A DNA stretch of 41,377 bases, from positions 1 through 41,377 of the forward strand of contig CAJWAO010000012.1 in NCBI GenBank assembly GCA_913020765.1. Reading direction: 5' to 3'. Every line of letters starts with the position of its first letter. Position 1 is the first letter of the stretch. Source of the DNA: an uncultured Flavobacteriales bacterium. Its GTDB lineage: Bacteria > Bacteroidota > Bacteroidia > Flavobacteriales_D > Crocinitomicaceae. The translations under genes and the position numbers were made by a program. Positions 40,452 to 41,377 of the stretch are shown piece after piece. The notes beneath the pieces were generated by a model. That model ran no database searches. It saw only the letters and a program-made list of their open reading frames with translations, and was not told the origin of the DNA.

Positions 40452-41377
40452 TTAATTTTCTTTAATGTAAGGGTAATCTTTCTGAATATATACATCTTGA
40501 TACAGCTCTTCGGCCTCTGGGTATGGTGAGTTTTCCGCAAATTCAACAGACTCTTTTACTTCATTTTTTACCCAATCGTCAATTTCTGCAATTTCGGAGT
40601 CCTTGAGCCATTTATTTTCTTTAATGACATTTAGTACATGAAGGATAGGGTCTTGTTCTATCCATTCGGTCACTTCCTCTTTTGAACGATACTTCTGTGG
40701 ATCAGACATAGAATGTCCTTTATACCTATATGTTCTGATATCTAGGAGCGTTGGGCCATTACCTTTCCTTGCTCGACTTGCGGCTTCCTCAATGGCCTCA
40801 TGAACAGATTCTGGAAGCATGCCATTTACAACTTTCGAGGGCATTTCATATGACAAGCCAATCTTGGATAGGTCAGTTACATTCGTCGTTCGTTCTACAG
40901 AAGTACCCATCGCGTAGTTATTATTTTCAATGATAAATACAACAGGTAATTTCCACATCATGGACATATTAAATGTCTCATGCAAGGCTCCCTGACGAAC
41001 AGCACCATCTCCCATGGAGACGAAGGCCACATTTTTAGTGCCGTTGTATTGCTCTGCAAAGGCAACTCCGGCCCCCATGGCAATTTGAGCACCAACGATT
41101 CCATGACCTCCCATGAAATTTTTCTCTTTATCAAAAAAATGCATGGATCCACCTTTTCCCTTGGAGCATCCTGTGGTCCGCCCATAAAGTTCGGCCATTA
41201 GTATCCTTGGATCAGTTCCTAGCGCAATCGGATGTCCATGATCTCTATAGGCGGTCATGTGTTTGTCACCTTTTTGACACGCACTTGCTGTTCCTGCAAC
41301 AATCGCCTCTTGCCCAATGTAGAGGTGACAAAAACCTCCAAATTTTTGTTGGATGTATAATTGACCTGTCTTCTCTT
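40452..41377 (-). CDS. pdhA: Pyruvate dehydrogenase E1 alpha subunit (partial, cut by window edge)
   Basis: TPP-dependent decarboxylase subunit. The reading frame continues without a stop past the first internal Met at 41258 to the right edge: the codons 41375-41259 read EKTGQLYIQQKFGGF and HLYIGQEAIVAG, conserved E1-alpha sequence, so the true start is outside the window. Other family features are TAYRDHGHPIALG, GRTTGCSKGKGGSMHFF, the TPP-binding motif GDGAVRQGALHETFN followed by ENNNYAMGTS, and the phosphorylation-loop-like segment YRYKGHSMSDPQKYR. E2 follows after 15 bases. E1-beta is not between them, so it lies elsewhere. Confidence 0.95.
   Translation of the reverse strand, partial: EKTGQLYIQQKFGGFCHLYIGQEAIVAGTASACQKGDKHMTAYRDHGHPIALGTDPRILMAELYGRTTGCSKGKGGSMHFFDKEKNFMGGHGIVGAQIAMGAGVAFAEQYNGTKNVAFVSMGDGAVRQGALHETFNMSMMWKLPVVFIIENNNYAMGTSVERTTNVTDLSKIGLSYEMPSKVVNGMLPESVHEAIEEAASRARKGNGPTLLDIRTYRYKGHSMSDPQKYRSKEEVTEWIEQDPILHVLNVIKENKWLKDSEIAEIDDWVKNEVKESVEFAENSPYPEAEELYQDVYIQKDYPYIKEN

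Noticed and set aside
1-41377. Mobile elements, prophage, CRISPR, toxin-antitoxin or defence island
   Set aside because: I found no transposase, integrase, spaced direct-repeat array, restriction enzyme or known defence domain. Isolated genes such as the NYN and GNAT proteins are better explained by RNA metabolism and acetylation than by defence.

Overview
The window looks like a chromosomal segment from a low-GC Bacteroidota, most likely order Flavobacteriales and probably marine or aquatic. Three observations support this. There are type IX secretion (T9SS) C-terminal sorting domains of both type A and type B (CHU_C), plus a PorP/SprF-like protein. Recognisable Shine-Dalgarno sequences are nearly absent. 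TAnnTTTG elements, the Bacteroidota -7 promoter motif, lie in front of many genes. I see no prophage, insertion sequence, CRISPR array, integron or rRNA operon. Most of the window is ordinary, densely packed housekeeping sequence with no gene-free gap longer than about 180 bases.

Layout, left to right. Positions 1-6.2 kb: tRNA-Met(CAU), an M3 oligopeptidase behind a DUF5606 gene, then deaD-like helicase and typA, a translation/RNA block. Positions 6.2-9.7 kb: a beta-barrel protein, two very small genes (a 44-residue DUF2256 zinc-ribbon protein and a TIGR03643-like protein), trpS, plsC and gatC. Positions 9.6-16 kb: trmB with an upstream lipoprotein gene, a conserved unknown protein, a DUF819 membrane protein with an extra periplasmic domain, and a POT peptide transporter. 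Positions 16.2-18.3 kb: a T9SS-exported Omp28/thioredoxin-like protein ending at a UUCG-loop terminator shared with convergent purK. Positions 18.3-22.6 kb: purK diverges from a tight hpt-adk-obg-PAP2-crcB run, which joins purine metabolism to ribosome assembly and membrane functions. Positions 22.6-29 kb: a SIMPL-domain protein, an ACMSD-like amidohydrolase, an acyl-CoA dehydrogenase, a GNAT acetyltransferase and a T9SS-exported subtilase. Positions 29-34 kb: a fused SpmA/SpmB-like permease, a protein built of 25-residue repeats, a NYN/LOTUS RNA-binding protein and an unusually large PLP enzyme. Positions 33.9-39.1 kb: a PorP/SprF-OmpA protein directly downstream of a 1249-residue type B T9SS adhesin, a typical exporter/substrate pair. 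Positions 39.2 kb to the end: pyruvate dehydrogenase E2 and E1-alpha, the latter cut by the window edge.

The most notable signals are these: several genes whose -7 promoter element ends only 3-8 bases before the start codon, implying leaderless mRNAs, including mirror-image promoters between purK and hpt; the exact 25-residue repeat protein at 30.5 kb; the DUF2256/TIGR03643 small-gene pair with no photolyase in the window; the signal peptide/beta-domain/DUF819 fusion; a perfect 20-bp palindrome at 26338-26357; and the divergent 618-residue PLP enzyme. I found no convincing new defence or mobile system.
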